Assembly (NCBI GenBank): GCA_902799685.1
Contig: CADCBO010000001.1
Coordinates: 101,234 to 165,233, forward strand
Direction of reading: 5' to 3'
DNA from: an uncultured Bacteroidales bacterium
GTDB lineage: Bacteria > Bacteroidota > Bacteroidia > Bacteroidales > Bacteroidaceae
DNA length: 64,000 nucleotides
The notes under the pieces are model-generated. The model was not told the origin of the DNA and did not search any database. It saw only the letters and a program-made list of their open reading frames with translations. Positions 51,838-59,994 of this stretch are shown in pieces. Every line of letters begins with the position of its first letter. Position 1 is the stretch's first letter. The translations under genes and the position numbers were made by a program.

Positions 51838-51883
51838 GAAGTGAACCACAAAAGTTTTTTGTCTAACTTTTGGGGTTCACTTC
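51838..51883. repeat. 19-bp inverted repeat after the GH95-like gene
   Basis: GAAGTGAACCACAAAAGTT (51838-51856) pairs with 51865-51883 with one mismatch. It lacks a clear T tail. It may terminate or stabilise the upstream mRNA; its arm sequence is unlike the other repeat families here. Confidence 0.6.
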
Positions 51884-51920
51884 ACGGGTAGCCCGTGCCG
51901 AGCGAAGAAGACATTTTTGC

Positions 51921-51928
51921 TATCTTTG
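51921..51928 (+). promoter_or_regulatory. -7 promoter element for the small lipoprotein
   Basis: TTTTTGC followed by TATCTTTG, an exact TAnnTTTG match. Transcription would start near 51935, so the ATG at 51945 rather than 51933 is the likely start codon. Confidence 0.6.
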
Positions 51929-51944
51929 CCTTATGAGCAAATCA

Positions 51945-52292
51945 ATGAGACGCATCGTTTTTGTATCGGCCATAATAATGCTGCTGTTGGGCGGATGCCG
52001 TAAGAGTAAGACTGATGTCATATCGGCCCGGATGGCGGTTGAGGGGGTTAGCAATTATTGCCATAGTGAGTTTGACTGGAGCGCGGCACAGGATAATCCC
52101 TCCATAATGTATGTGGCTATGGGCGACAGCACGGAGACGGAGTACAAGGTGGTTTTCCGCAGTTATACGGGCGCGTTTACATATTTCTACGTTGACAAGA
52201 AGAGCGGCTCAACAAGAATGGTGGAGTTTGTTCCGGCGCTGAATATTGAGAGTGAGGCCGGATCAATCAACTTGCGGGATTATTTGAAATGA
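51945..52292 (+). CDS. Small lipoprotein of unknown function
   Basis: 115 residues from MRRIVFVSAIIMLLLGGC, a lipoprotein signal with lipobox LLGGC. An in-frame ATG at 51933 lies at or before the expected transcription start and is less likely. The mature part (~97 residues) is mixed alpha/beta with 'NYCHSEFDWSAAQDNPSIMYVAMGD' and 'YKVVFRSYTGAFTYFYVDKKSG'. No family was recognised. It ends 26 bases before the Dabb gene and is probably in one transcript with it. Confidence 0.7.
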   Translation: MRRIVFVSAIIMLLLGGCRKSKTDVISARMAVEGVSNYCHSEFDWSAAQDNPSIMYVAMGDSTETEYKVVFRSYTGAFTYFYVDKKSGSTRMVEFVPALNIESEAGSINLRDYLK

Positions 52293-52318
52293 GTACTTTT
52301 GTAAAAAGCAAATCAAGT

Positions 52319-52630
52319 ATGGTAAAGCATATTATTCTGTGGACATTGAATCCGGAGTTATCGGAAGTAGAGAAGAAGGCCGTAAAGGCCGGTATCAAAG
52401 AGGGTTTGGAGGGGCTGGTTGGAAAGGTTCCCGGACTGATTGATGTAAAGGTGCAGATTGACGGACGTCTGGATTCATCAAACGCCGATGTCATGCTGGA
52501 CAGCACGCTGGAGAGCTATGAGGCTCTGAAGGCGTACGCCAAGCATCCCGCTCATGTGGCTGTGGCTAACACAAAGGTTCGTCCTTACACCGTTCAGCGC
52601 AGTTGCCTGGACTATTCTTGTTTGGATTGA
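52319..52630 (+). CDS. Dabb (stress-responsive A/B barrel) domain protein
   Basis: 103 residues from MVKHIILWTLNPELSEVEK, the usual Dabb N-terminus (start over the in-frame ATG at 52289). 'GKVPGLIDVKVQIDGR', 'DVMLDSTLESYEALKAYAKHPAHVAVANTKVRPYT' (H-P-x-H motif, ~80) complete the single-domain ferredoxin-like dimeric barrel. The role is unknown in bacteria. The 3' end overlaps the convergent membrane protein gene by 19 bases. Confidence 0.88.
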   Translation: MVKHIILWTLNPELSEVEKKAVKAGIKEGLEGLVGKVPGLIDVKVQIDGRLDSSNADVMLDSTLESYEALKAYAKHPAHVAVANTKVRPYTVQRSCLDYSCLD

Positions 52631-53025
52631 GGATCCTTGTTTTCTTGCCACTGGCTTTTATAGCGGCGGAAGAAACCGAGAACGACAGCACTGATAATAG
52701 TTAAGGCGCTGAAGATTTTTGCTACAATATCTGTATCTGCCATGTATGAGTAACGTATGGCAGCAATAAGAACTACTATAGATGCAATCATACAGAAGAA
52801 ACTGATTCTGTAGATTGTCTTTTTGGTTGATGGTTTCAATGAATCCAGTCTGTTGCTGGGGCTGAAAACAATCATCCAGATGATGCTTGCCGCGGCCATA
52901 ATTCCGCATGGTACAGCGACAAGGTTTGCTCTATGGGAGGCTAGAGCTAAAAGGAAAATGCCTACAGCCACAACCAGCATGATGATGCTGATCATATAGA
53001 TGTCTCTTTTAGAATCTGATTTCAT
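52612..53025 (-). CDS. Small four-helix membrane protein
   Basis: 137 residues from MKSDSKRDIYMISIIMLVVAV with four predicted membrane helices (about 10-30, 37-55, 75-95, 103-122) and a charged C-terminal tail. No family was recognised. The 80 bases upstream, with a GCAAAT...ATTTGC hairpin, are shared with the locus at 61489, whose proteins are different small membrane proteins. Confidence 0.65.
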   Translation of the reverse strand: MKSDSKRDIYMISIIMLVVAVGIFLLALASHRANLVAVPCGIMAAASIIWMIVFSPSNRLDSLKPSTKKTIYRISFFCMIASIVVLIAAIRYSYMADTDIVAKIFSALTIISAVVLGFFRRYKSQWQENKDPQSKQE

Positions 53026-53105
53026 AACTGTTAGAAAAGGGTTAGTGTTGCAAATTAAGGGATTATCCCTGGTATTTGCAAGAATAGCGAGGAAGATTAC
53101 GCGCA
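53026..53105 (-). promoter_or_regulatory. Conserved upstream element, copy A
   Basis: About 80 bp closely matching 61489-61568. Contains AGGGATTATCCCT (hairpin core) inside GCAAAT/ATTTGC arms and, on the minus strand, a TTAATTTG resembling a -7 element. Probably a promoter with a bound regulator or RNA hairpin. Confidence 0.5.
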
Positions 53106-53110
53106 CTGAT

Positions 53111-53136
53111 ACAATTGGGGTCTGACCCCTTTTGTT
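53111..53136. repeat. REP-like hairpin
   Basis: ACAATTGGGGTCTGACCCC followed by TTTTGTT: core GGGGTC-T-GACCCC flanked by ACAA/TTGT. Confidence 0.85.
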
Positions 53137-53232
53137 CTGTTTCCAGTTGCGGCGCCTTAAAGGACGCATTGCATTATTGCCTCCTCGGTGTCATCGGATA
53201 ATACCCAGGCGTTGGAGTGCGGAAAGTTTACC

Positions 53233-55230
53233 CTATTTGTTGTTCTTGCCCTCGGGGTCATTAGGATTGATGCCTAACATCTCAACCACATCGGTGATAG
53301 CCAGACCATCAGGAGTGATCATCTCGTGGTGCGGTATGGCCGAAAAGTTGAACAGACCGGCCAGTGCATTGTAATCATCCTGTGATATGCGGTAGCTCTG
53401 GGCTCCCTCAAGCCACTCCTGACGGAAGGGTTCATAGGCCTGTTCCGGATCACTGGTTATGAATACCAGAGCAAAGTTGTCAAAGGTGCCGGTCATCAGA
53501 TTGCGGCCATAATTAAACAAACCCTTTATGCCGGCTACGCAGGGTCCGCAACCGGTTGACCAGAAGTCTATATAGACATACTTGCCCGGATAGTTGGCCA
53601 ATATCTTGTCAAGCACCTGCTTACCGCGGCATTCGGGGATTTCCCAATACGGTGCCTGCTTGCGCAGGAACGCCTGATACACCTTATCTACACGAGCCCC
53701 AAGGACAGGATCATTTATAAGATTCTTTTCCCCCTCAAGGTATGACAACAGGAAGTTTTCCCTGTAAGAGTCCGTACTGTCCATCAACTCATCATTAAGG
53801 TCTTTAAGATGATACTCTATATCCTGCATCATGCACAACTTGCCAAACAGAGTAGGCTCTGACAAACCAAATATTTTCATGTCATTGGCCAGATGGATTG
53901 AATCATACAGATGTGTCTGGAACGACCGATATGATGCATAATCCATCTGCATATATAATGAATCCAAGTTAGGTTCCGATGCCCGGTATGCACCGTCAAA
54001 CTTGTAGCGGTTGAATATGGGCCACTGATGAGGCATGACCATCATCAGAGAATCATTGGCGGTAAAATCAGCAAGGAAGGCATAACTGTCAGGATCCCTG
54101 ACAATCTTACCTGACGCCTCCTGCATCTGCCTTACGACACTGTAATCCGGTGATTCTGTCTGACTCAAATAACTCATCCAAGCATCATTTACATCCATAC
54201 GGTAGTCAAGGAAGCCTTCAAGTATGTCATTCTCCATCATAATTGATGCGTATTCATACTCAAAGGCAGTCAGGTGATACTTGGCAGCAACATAATTGAC
54301 ATAGTCCTTAGCCTTGGCCTTACACTCAAAGGCATAGGCCTGAACACCCTGAAAATCAACAGAGTCACCAACCTGGAATTTCTGTGTATCAAACGGACGT
54401 AAACCGGAAGGGATGCGGTCATAATTGCGCAGCAGATACGGGCGGCCATCGGACAACATGAAACTGGTCGAACCATCCTTGTAGAATGTGATGTCAAGAG
54501 TATCGCCCGGCTGCGCTATGAAATTATGCCAGTTGCTTTTATGGTCAACTATGGCTGCGCCAAGTGTGTTTTCTACATCAAATGAATATTCAAAATGGCC
54601 GGTACGGTCTATGTCCAATGCAACGGTACCGTGATCATCCTGGTCATAATATGAATAGTGCATCTGGTATGTCTGGAAGCCGTCATTGATGTCATACCCT
54701 GCTATGGTTCCACGCAATGTAACAGGACCGGATTTGAAAATGTCGCGGCGTACCTGTTCTGCTTCCTTAAGCTGGCGGCGGCTGAACTTAGGCTTGGCAG
54801 GATGATATCCGGAATCATGTATTCCCACTATCTTGAAGAAGTTACGGCCTACGCCCTCTATCATGTCAAATACCTTGGTGCCTTTGGGCAGAGGCTCAAA
54901 ACCAACGTGGAAATATGTGCCATCCGGGCCTGAAGGGAAGTATTCACCCAGAGCATGCTCTACCATGAATAGTGCCTTGTAATGGCGGTCACGTTCATCG
55001 GAAAGGTAAGTCTGCATACCGATGCTGATAGAGAAAAACGGCTGATGTGTCTGATAGAAGAATGTCAGTATTGTAGCCGTATCGGTAAACTCCACGTGCG
55101 TGACACGCAGTTCTTTCTGCCAATCACAGGTATTATCGGCATAAGACTGGGGATTGCTAAACTCACGGGAACCATTTGTGCATGCTGTCAGAAGCGCTGC
55201 GCACAGGATTGAAAACAAGGCTTTCTTCAT
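53233..55230 (-). CDS. TlpA-family thiol-disulfide reductase lipoprotein
   Basis: 665 residues from MKKALFSILCAALLTAC, a lipoprotein signal (lipobox LTAC). A long N-terminal and central region (~20-520) is of a type seen with Bacteroidetes TlpA proteins (a DUF4369-like beta part around 180-280: 'VTLRGTIAGYDINDGFQTYQMH'). The C-terminal thioredoxin-like domain has 'YVYIDFWSTGCGPCVAGIKGL' (CGPC, ~565) and the cis-Pro region 'SAIPHHEMITPDG'. It probably reduces periplasmic disulfides. Divergent from the Fic gene; promoter TACCTTTG at 55261-55268 (minus). Confidence 0.85.
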   Translation of the reverse strand: MKKALFSILCAALLTACTNGSREFSNPQSYADNTCDWQKELRVTHVEFTDTATILTFFYQTHQPFFSISIGMQTYLSDERDRHYKALFMVEHALGEYFPSGPDGTYFHVGFEPLPKGTKVFDMIEGVGRNFFKIVGIHDSGYHPAKPKFSRRQLKEAEQVRRDIFKSGPVTLRGTIAGYDINDGFQTYQMHYSYYDQDDHGTVALDIDRTGHFEYSFDVENTLGAAIVDHKSNWHNFIAQPGDTLDITFYKDGSTSFMLSDGRPYLLRNYDRIPSGLRPFDTQKFQVGDSVDFQGVQAYAFECKAKAKDYVNYVAAKYHLTAFEYEYASIMMENDILEGFLDYRMDVNDAWMSYLSQTESPDYSVVRQMQEASGKIVRDPDSYAFLADFTANDSLMMVMPHQWPIFNRYKFDGAYRASEPNLDSLYMQMDYASYRSFQTHLYDSIHLANDMKIFGLSEPTLFGKLCMMQDIEYHLKDLNDELMDSTDSYRENFLLSYLEGEKNLINDPVLGARVDKVYQAFLRKQAPYWEIPECRGKQVLDKILANYPGKYVYIDFWSTGCGPCVAGIKGLFNYGRNLMTGTFDNFALVFITSDPEQAYEPFRQEWLEGAQSYRISQDDYNALAGLFNFSAIPHHEMITPDGLAITDVVEMLGINPNDPEGKNNK

Positions 55231-55260
55231 TGTGGATAGAATTAGGATTATTGTTGCCGG

Positions 55261-55268
55261 CAAAGGTA
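55261..55268 (-). promoter_or_regulatory. -7 promoter element for the TlpA gene
   Basis: Reads TACCTTTG on the minus strand, an exact TAnnTTTG match, 30 bases upstream of the start codon. Confidence 0.55.
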
Positions 55269-55309
55269 AGCATATAATTTCAATAACTTAACAGACACTT
55301 ATTAGATTC

Positions 55310-55325
55310 TTGCCGATATCGGCAA
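55310..55325. promoter_or_regulatory. Palindromic operator of the Fic gene
   Basis: TTGCCGATATCGGCAA is a perfect 16-bp palindrome positioned at the -33 region of the fic promoter. A half site TTGCCGATA recurs at 55363-55371, just before the start codon. Confidence 0.65.
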
Positions 55326-55333
55326 AAAAACGC

Positions 55334-55341
55334 TATATTTG
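55334..55341 (+). promoter_or_regulatory. -7 promoter element for fic
   Basis: TATATTTG, exact TAnnTTTG match, between the palindrome and the half site and 33 bases before the ATG. Confidence 0.6.
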
Positions 55342-55374
55342 TATCCGATTTACTCGAGTTTTTTGCCGATAAAT

Positions 55375-56253
55375 ATGGAACTGATATCTGTTAGCCAATA
55401 TGCTCAGCAACATGATCTCCCGGAGCGTACTGTCAGGAACTGGTGTGCGACAGGTAAGATTGATGGGGCTGTGCTTGTGGGAAAGACATGGAATATTCCT
55501 GCCGATGCCCCGTTGCCACGTAAAGGTAAACTGAAAGCAAGCCTTTTGCTGAAACGCCTGCGTGAGGAGAAGGAGGGCAGGATCAGCGGCGGAATCTATC
55601 ATCGGACCCAGATTGACCTGACCTATAACTCTAATCATATAGAGGGGAGCCGTCTGACGCATGAACAGACCCGGTTTATCTTTGAAACAAATACAATAGG
55701 TATTACTGACGAGAGTATTAATGTTGATGATATCATTGAGACAACCAACCACTTTCGCTGCATAGACCTAATCATAGATAGGGCCGATGAAAAACTTTCC
55801 GAGCCTTTCATCAAGGAAATACACAGAATCCTTAAAACCGGTACATCTGATAGCGACAAGTCCTGGTTCAATGTGGGAGATTATAAAAAGTTGCCTAATG
55901 AGGTGGGAGGGAATGCTACCTGCCCTCCGGAAGAGGTCCATACAAGGATGAAAGCACTACTCTCTGCGTACAACGAAAAGCCTGTCAAGACATTGGAGGA
56001 CATTATTGACCTTCACCAAAAGTTTGAGGTTATCCATCCGTTCCAGGATGGAAACGGTAGGGTTGGAAGACTGATTATGTTCAAGGAATGCCTGGCAAAC
56101 GAAATAGTTCCATTCATAATTACTGAGGAGCTCAAACTCTTCTATTACAGAGGCTTAAGAGAGTGGGGACACATTAATGGTTATCTTATGGATACTTGCC
56201 TTTCGGCACAGGACAATTATAAAGCGTTACTTGATTACTTCAAGATAAGATAA
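55375..56253 (+). CDS. Fic-domain protein with N-terminal DNA-binding domain
   Basis: 292 residues. The N-terminus (~1-50, 'SVSQYAQQHDLPERTVRNWCATGKIDGAVLVGKTWNIP') is a MerR/excisionase-like winged helix. The inhibitory helix is 'SNHIEGSRLT' ((S/T)xxxEG, ~85), N-terminal to the Fic core, i.e. class II. The Fic motif 'HPFQDGNGRVGR' (~221) is complete, so AMP transfer to a target protein is expected. The family usually adenylylates Hsp70-, GyrB- or similar targets. With a palindrome over its own promoter it probably controls its own expression. Confidence 0.92.
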   Translation: MELISVSQYAQQHDLPERTVRNWCATGKIDGAVLVGKTWNIPADAPLPRKGKLKASLLLKRLREEKEGRISGGIYHRTQIDLTYNSNHIEGSRLTHEQTRFIFETNTIGITDESINVDDIIETTNHFRCIDLIIDRADEKLSEPFIKEIHRILKTGTSDSDKSWFNVGDYKKLPNEVGGNATCPPEEVHTRMKALLSAYNEKPVKTLEDIIDLHQKFEVIHPFQDGNGRVGRLIMFKECLANEIVPFIITEELKLFYYRGLREWGHINGYLMDTCLSAQDNYKALLDYFKIR

Positions 56254-56256
56254 AAT

Positions 56257-56285
56257 GTGGAAAAGGGGACTGTCCCCAATTTCAC
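56257..56285. repeat. REP-like hairpin between fic and GH5 gene
   Basis: GTGGAAAAGGGGACTGTCCCC then AATTTCAC: core GGGGAC-T-GTCCCC, outer arms GTG/CAC. Starts 3 bases after the fic stop and ends 16 bases before the next ATG. Confidence 0.85.
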
Positions 56286-56301
56286 ACAAAATTCCCTCAT
56301 A

Positions 56302-57282
56302 ATGAATAAACGGAATATATCCTTCAGGAGACTGTGTCTGATACTGTTGCTTATGGTGACGGCAATAAGCATTAATGCCCAGAGTTTCACAACCCGCAAG
56401 CATAAGCTGATTGATGCCTATGGCAAAGCTTTCGTGATTAAGGGTATGAATAATCCCCATGCATGGTTCGGACAGAAGGCTTACGATGCTCTTGACCAAA
56501 TTAGCGCTGTGGGATGCAATACTGTACGCATAGTTTGGCAGACCGGAGGCAATGACCAGGAGCTGGAAAGAATAATCAACAGGTGCATAGAGCTGCAGAT
56601 GATACCCATGGTTGAGCTGCATGACGTGACAGGAAGCCCACAGAAAGAGCGTCTTGTGGCTATGGCCGAATGGTACTCACAGCCTGCAAGGACAGCCATG
56701 CTCAGGAAATATGAAAGATACCTGCTACTGAACATAGCCAACGAATGGGGTGACCATCAGGTGAGTAGTGACCATTGGCTGGACAGCTACACAGCCGCCG
56801 TAAAGACCATGCGTGATGCAGGATATGTAACTACAATTGTGGTTGACGCTCCCGGATGGGGCCAGAACATAACCCCGTTCATTGAAAGGGGGAATGACTT
56901 GATAAAGGCTGACCCTCTGCACAACATTCTGCTTTCAGTCCACATGTACGGTTCGTGGAATGATCCCGACAAGATAAGGAACGACCTTAAGGCGTGCCAC
57001 AAGCTGAAGCTGCCTGTCATTGTGGGTGAGTTTGGCTACAACAGTGACAATGGCAACAACAATCTTGGCTGTAAGGTCGACCACCGCGTTATTCTTGAGA
57101 CATGCAACAAACTTAAATACGGCTACATGCCCTGGTCCTGGACAGGAAACAACGCCGCCAACCAGTGGCTTGACCTGGTAAGCCCCGATGACTGGAAGAC
57201 ACCTACATGGTGGGGACGTGAGGTTATCTCTGGCCCCGGAGGTATAACAGAGACTGCTAAACGGGCTAAAGTGTTCAAGTGA
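56302..57282 (+). CDS. Secreted GH5 endo-mannanase-like glycosidase
   Basis: 326 residues from MNKRNISFRRLCLILLLM (signal peptide). The (beta/alpha)8 GH5 pattern, closest to the mannanase subfamily, is visible: 'LIDAYGKAFVIKGMNNPHAWF' (~30), 'VGCNTVRIVWQTGG' (~70), 'PMVELHDVTGSP' (~103), 'LLLNIANEWGDH' (acid/base Glu in NEW, ~146), 'LLSVHMYGSWNDP' (~210), 'PVIVGEFGYNSDN' (nucleophile Glu, ~240) and 'GYMPWSWTGNNAANQWLDL' (~275). All key residues are present. The REP hairpin upstream leaves little room for a promoter, so it may depend on transcription from fic. Confidence 0.88.
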   Translation: MNKRNISFRRLCLILLLMVTAISINAQSFTTRKHKLIDAYGKAFVIKGMNNPHAWFGQKAYDALDQISAVGCNTVRIVWQTGGNDQELERIINRCIELQMIPMVELHDVTGSPQKERLVAMAEWYSQPARTAMLRKYERYLLLNIANEWGDHQVSSDHWLDSYTAAVKTMRDAGYVTTIVVDAPGWGQNITPFIERGNDLIKADPLHNILLSVHMYGSWNDPDKIRNDLKACHKLKLPVIVGEFGYNSDNGNNNLGCKVDHRVILETCNKLKYGYMPWSWTGNNAANQWLDLVSPDDWKTPTWWGREVISGPGGITETAKRAKVFK

Positions 57283-57315
57283 TAATGGGACGTGATTTGG
57301 TAATTCATGTTTATT

Positions 57316-57495
57316 TCATAGCACAGAAGCGTGCTTCTCAAAATCCTTCCTCAATTCATCCAAAGTCTGTCCTTCATACAGAATCAGCGCCTTGTTCAAG
57401 CCCTGAACCTTACCACACAGGCAATCATCCTCTTTACTATATTCAACACTGCCCTTATAGCCCTTGTACTCTAAATAATCCATATCGTCTATCAT
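57316..57495 (-). pseudogene. Truncated HicB-like antitoxin
   Basis: 59 residues from MIDDMDYLEYKGYKGSVEYS; 'YKGYKGSVEYSKEDDCLCGKVQGLNKALILYEGQTLDELRKDFEK' is the HicB RNase-H-like half. The C-terminal DNA-binding half (usually another ~50 residues) is missing: the frame stops after HASVL. No HicA toxin is nearby. An upstream in-frame ATG at 57546 would add 17 residues without similarity to the family. A remnant, though a short functional form cannot be excluded. Confidence 0.65.
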
Positions 57496-57569
57496 ATTAG
57501 TTTCTTGTCTTTTAGGTGCTGATAAACAGCGTTCAACATCCCCCATTATGGCTGTTTTTGGTTTTTGTT

Positions 57570-57803
57570 ACGTAACGCGGCGTTACGGTTTTCTTGAAAA
57601 GCGTGACATTTGGCGTAACGGGGTGCGTGGAGGCAGCCCACTATGAGGACAGTGTGGAGCTGGACGTTACACCTACTCCGGGCTGGCGTATTGTGGAATG
57701 GAGCGATGACCGGCACTTTGACGGTGACCACAGGACCATTGACGTTTATGAGGATTTGGACCTGGTGGTTTATCTGGAGGAGATTGAGCCGGAGGGGGAA
57801 TAG
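57570..57803 (+). pseudogene. Second B-repeat protein fragment
   Basis: Frame open from a TAA near 57562 to the TAG at 57803, encoding 'VTGCVEAAHYEDSVELDVTPTPGWRIVEWSDD' and 'HRTIDVYEDLDLVVYLEEIEPEGE', a single degenerate InlB-type B-repeat. There is no start codon of normal context (TTG at 57594 is possible) and no signal peptide. Like 48861-49208 it looks like the tail of a lost surface protein. Confidence 0.55.
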
Positions 57804-57879
57804 GACTCTTACTCTGTAAATTAAAGAACCGCCGATGCTTTGGGGCATTGGCGGTCCTTGTCTTATTTGGATAGTTTTT

Positions 57880-58965
57880 TTACTCACATACGGGACACAT
57901 GAACATTCCGGTACAACGGGAGACATTTCGGAGACAAATACTATTACTGTCAAAATATAACATCCATGCGTTGTCTGGAGTTATTGAGTCGAGCGAGCTT
58001 GACCAATAACAACCTATTACGTCTTTAGGAGGATCTATACTATTGCTATTGCCGGTAACAGGCAAAAATATAGAACGACCTTTATAACCGCGTTTTTTAC
58101 TTGTTATCTTATATCCTAAAAAACCATCCCTAGTGGTCCAGGTCCAGGTACAGTTGTCTATCAGTTCCTGGAATTCGGCTTTTGTAGGCATACGTCCACT
58201 ATCACCCAAGCTAATATGAACTACATCATCCTCAGGTTTTAGCGTTGTCAGTCCATCAGTGAAGCCTTGATAACCATATATACTATCTGTACAGTACTTG
58301 GTGAGTGTTGTTGCAGAACCTTTACATAATTGGTAGGTTGACCAGTCAAACGGTGTATGAAATTCGGTTTCTCCCCATGCATAATAAACGATTCTGTTAC
58401 CATTGGCAGAGGACCATTTAACGCTCAACCCAAGGTCTACAAAATCGAGTATTTCCTTTAAAGCCTTACGATACATCCTATTAAAGCGCATGACGGACAT
58501 TCCCAATTTATGCTTCTCTTCTTTCTCTTTTGTAAAATACCCATCGCTGCAATATGTCCTCCCATACTTAATACGGAAATAACGCATAATGTTATAAACT
58601 TCATCATCTTCACTATAAATAGCAAAGAAATATTTCTTTCCTTTTTTTATGCTATAACTTATTTTTGTCCCTGTGGCTTGTAGTTCTTGCTGATATTCCG
58701 GATCGTCCTCAACCCAATACCAAAAATGATGCATTACTTTGATTGTATCTGGAAAGCCCTGACCAAAATCGTCCAAGACCTTTATTGTGAATATGGTGTT
58801 ATTCTTATACGGGCCATAAAAGCAATCTTCCTGATCCAGGACTACGCCTTTTACGGTTGTACCCATAAGCCAACCAGGTGAAAAAAACGGTATCCAATAT
58901 GTACTGCTGGAAAAGGCCGATATTGACCATGCAATCATAAACAGGGTGGAAAGGACTTTTCTCAT
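57880..58965 (-). CDS. Secreted FISUMP/DUF1566-type protein
   Basis: 361 residues from MRKVLSTLFMIAWSISAF (signal peptide; the in-frame ATG at 58992 is less likely). An N-terminal domain (~20-155) of mixed beta structure is unrecognised. The C-terminal ~200 residues are the Fibrobacter-succinogenes-type paralogous domain: 'FVDLGLSVKWSSANGN' (~162), 'YYAWGETEFHTPFDW', 'GRMPTKAEFQELIDNCTWTW' (~240), 'GRSIFLPVTGN' and 'YWSSSLD'. Bacteroidetes encode many of these as surface or adhesin-associated proteins. A fragment of a paralogue lies directly upstream. Confidence 0.75.
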   Translation of the reverse strand: MRKVLSTLFMIAWSISAFSSSTYWIPFFSPGWLMGTTVKGVVLDQEDCFYGPYKNNTIFTIKVLDDFGQGFPDTIKVMHHFWYWVEDDPEYQQELQATGTKISYSIKKGKKYFFAIYSEDDEVYNIMRYFRIKYGRTYCSDGYFTKEKEEKHKLGMSVMRFNRMYRKALKEILDFVDLGLSVKWSSANGNRIVYYAWGETEFHTPFDWSTYQLCKGSATTLTKYCTDSIYGYQGFTDGLTTLKPEDDVVHISLGDSGRMPTKAEFQELIDNCTWTWTTRDGFLGYKITSKKRGYKGRSIFLPVTGNSNSIDPPKDVIGCYWSSSLDSITPDNAWMLYFDSNSICLRNVSRCTGMFMCPVCE

Positions 58966-59001
58966 ACTTGTAAGGCTTAATCCAATGTGCAAATATAGTA
59001 A

Positions 59002-59236
59002 TTATTTTGGATATACCGGACGGACTGGAATTCCGCTGCATCGGTCATCCACAAAGACAGAATAACTATCTTCATCAAAATAGAGGATTACGGCGTCATA
59101 CGGCCAATGATCATCCAATGAACCGGACCAGTAGGAACCGACAGAATCTGCGCGGCTTAGTCCAGACGTCCAATTATAGCCGCATGTGGGAAGGAATATG
59201 GAGCGGTCTGTATAACCCGGTTTGTTGCCTGTAACT
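59002..59236 (-). pseudogene. C-terminal fragment of a FISUMP paralogue
   Basis: Minus-strand frame ending TAA at 59002-59004 encodes 'VTGNKPGYTDRSIFLPTCGYNW', 'DSVGSYWSGSLDDHWPYDAV' and 'YFDEDSYSVFVDDRCSGIPVRPV', matching the last ~75 residues of the gene at 57880-58965. The 5' part is missing; the match ends at the stop codon of the following gene (59237). No start codon. A tandem paralogue truncated by a deletion. Confidence 0.7.
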
Positions 59237-59914
59237 TTATTTTGGGAGTATTTCCTTTTTCCAATTATTCCGATACCCTGTTACTTCATCTATGAGGCGA
59301 TAACGAATGTGGGCCTGACAATCTTCAAAGCCCGGATTGGGCACTCTTAATTCGATTTCATTACAATTTATCCTCATTGCCATGCAGCTGCGCATCTTGC
59401 CAGGATTACAGCCCACGCCCGGAGCGGTAAGCTGAATGCGGGCAGACAGATGCCAGCGTTCAGGATGAACGGTGTCCGCCAGCGAAAGGCGGCAGCGGAT
59501 GGTTGCCGTTTCTGCACCTGGTATTATCTCCAGAACCTCAAGAGCTGCTGAAGGGAACTCCGGAAACGGCTGCGGCTCCGGAACGTGTTCATTGCCCAGC
59601 TGGGCGAAGCCGTGATAGGCACTGACGAAGAGATTGAAACCACTAATATGGTGGTTTTCATCATACGGCGGCCGGTGTGATGGTACTGACTTGGCATAGT
59701 GATTCCACTGCAGCTGGACTGAGTGATCCAGGTGCTGCCAGGCACTGATGGCACGAAGGTGAACCTGCTGCTGGTCAAGCTGGGCTGGAGTGCCACGAAA
59801 GACCGGACGGGCCTTGCGTTTCCAGTAGCATTGGCCGTTACGGTGGTAGAAGGTTATGTTGCCGATGCTGGACCAGCAGTCCTTGATGATGGCGTTAGTT
59901 GTAAACTTGGGCAT
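59237..59914 (-). CDS. Hypothetical protein
   Basis: 225 residues from MPKFTTNAIIKDCWSSIGNITFYHRNGQCYWK. Features: an N-terminal 'GNITFYHRNG..CYWKRKARPVFRGTPAQLDQQQVHLRAISAWQHL' region, with the order of repeated-gene-product style 'FRGTPAQ', then 'NLFVSAYHGFAQLGNEHVPEPQPFPEFP' and a mostly beta C-terminal half. No signal peptide. The pattern is like phage or mobile-element structural proteins of the DUF6266 kind, but I am not certain of that. Its stop lies at the junction with the FISUMP fragment. Confidence 0.55.
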   Translation of the reverse strand: MPKFTTNAIIKDCWSSIGNITFYHRNGQCYWKRKARPVFRGTPAQLDQQQVHLRAISAWQHLDHSVQLQWNHYAKSVPSHRPPYDENHHISGFNLFVSAYHGFAQLGNEHVPEPQPFPEFPSAALEVLEIIPGAETATIRCRLSLADTVHPERWHLSARIQLTAPGVGCNPGKMRSCMAMRINCNEIELRVPNPGFEDCQAHIRYRLIDEVTGYRNNWKKEILPK

Positions 59915-59972
59915 AGTGTTTATGGTGTTAGAGTTTCTACAAAGATACCTAACTGAATTGAGATTATTTGTG

Positions 59973-59980
59973 TATGTTTG
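59973..59980 (+). promoter_or_regulatory. -7 promoter element for the lipoprotein at 59995
   Basis: TATGTTTG, an exact TAnnTTTG match, 14 bases before the ATG. Confidence 0.5.
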
Positions 59981-59994
59981 TAAAAACGACAATT

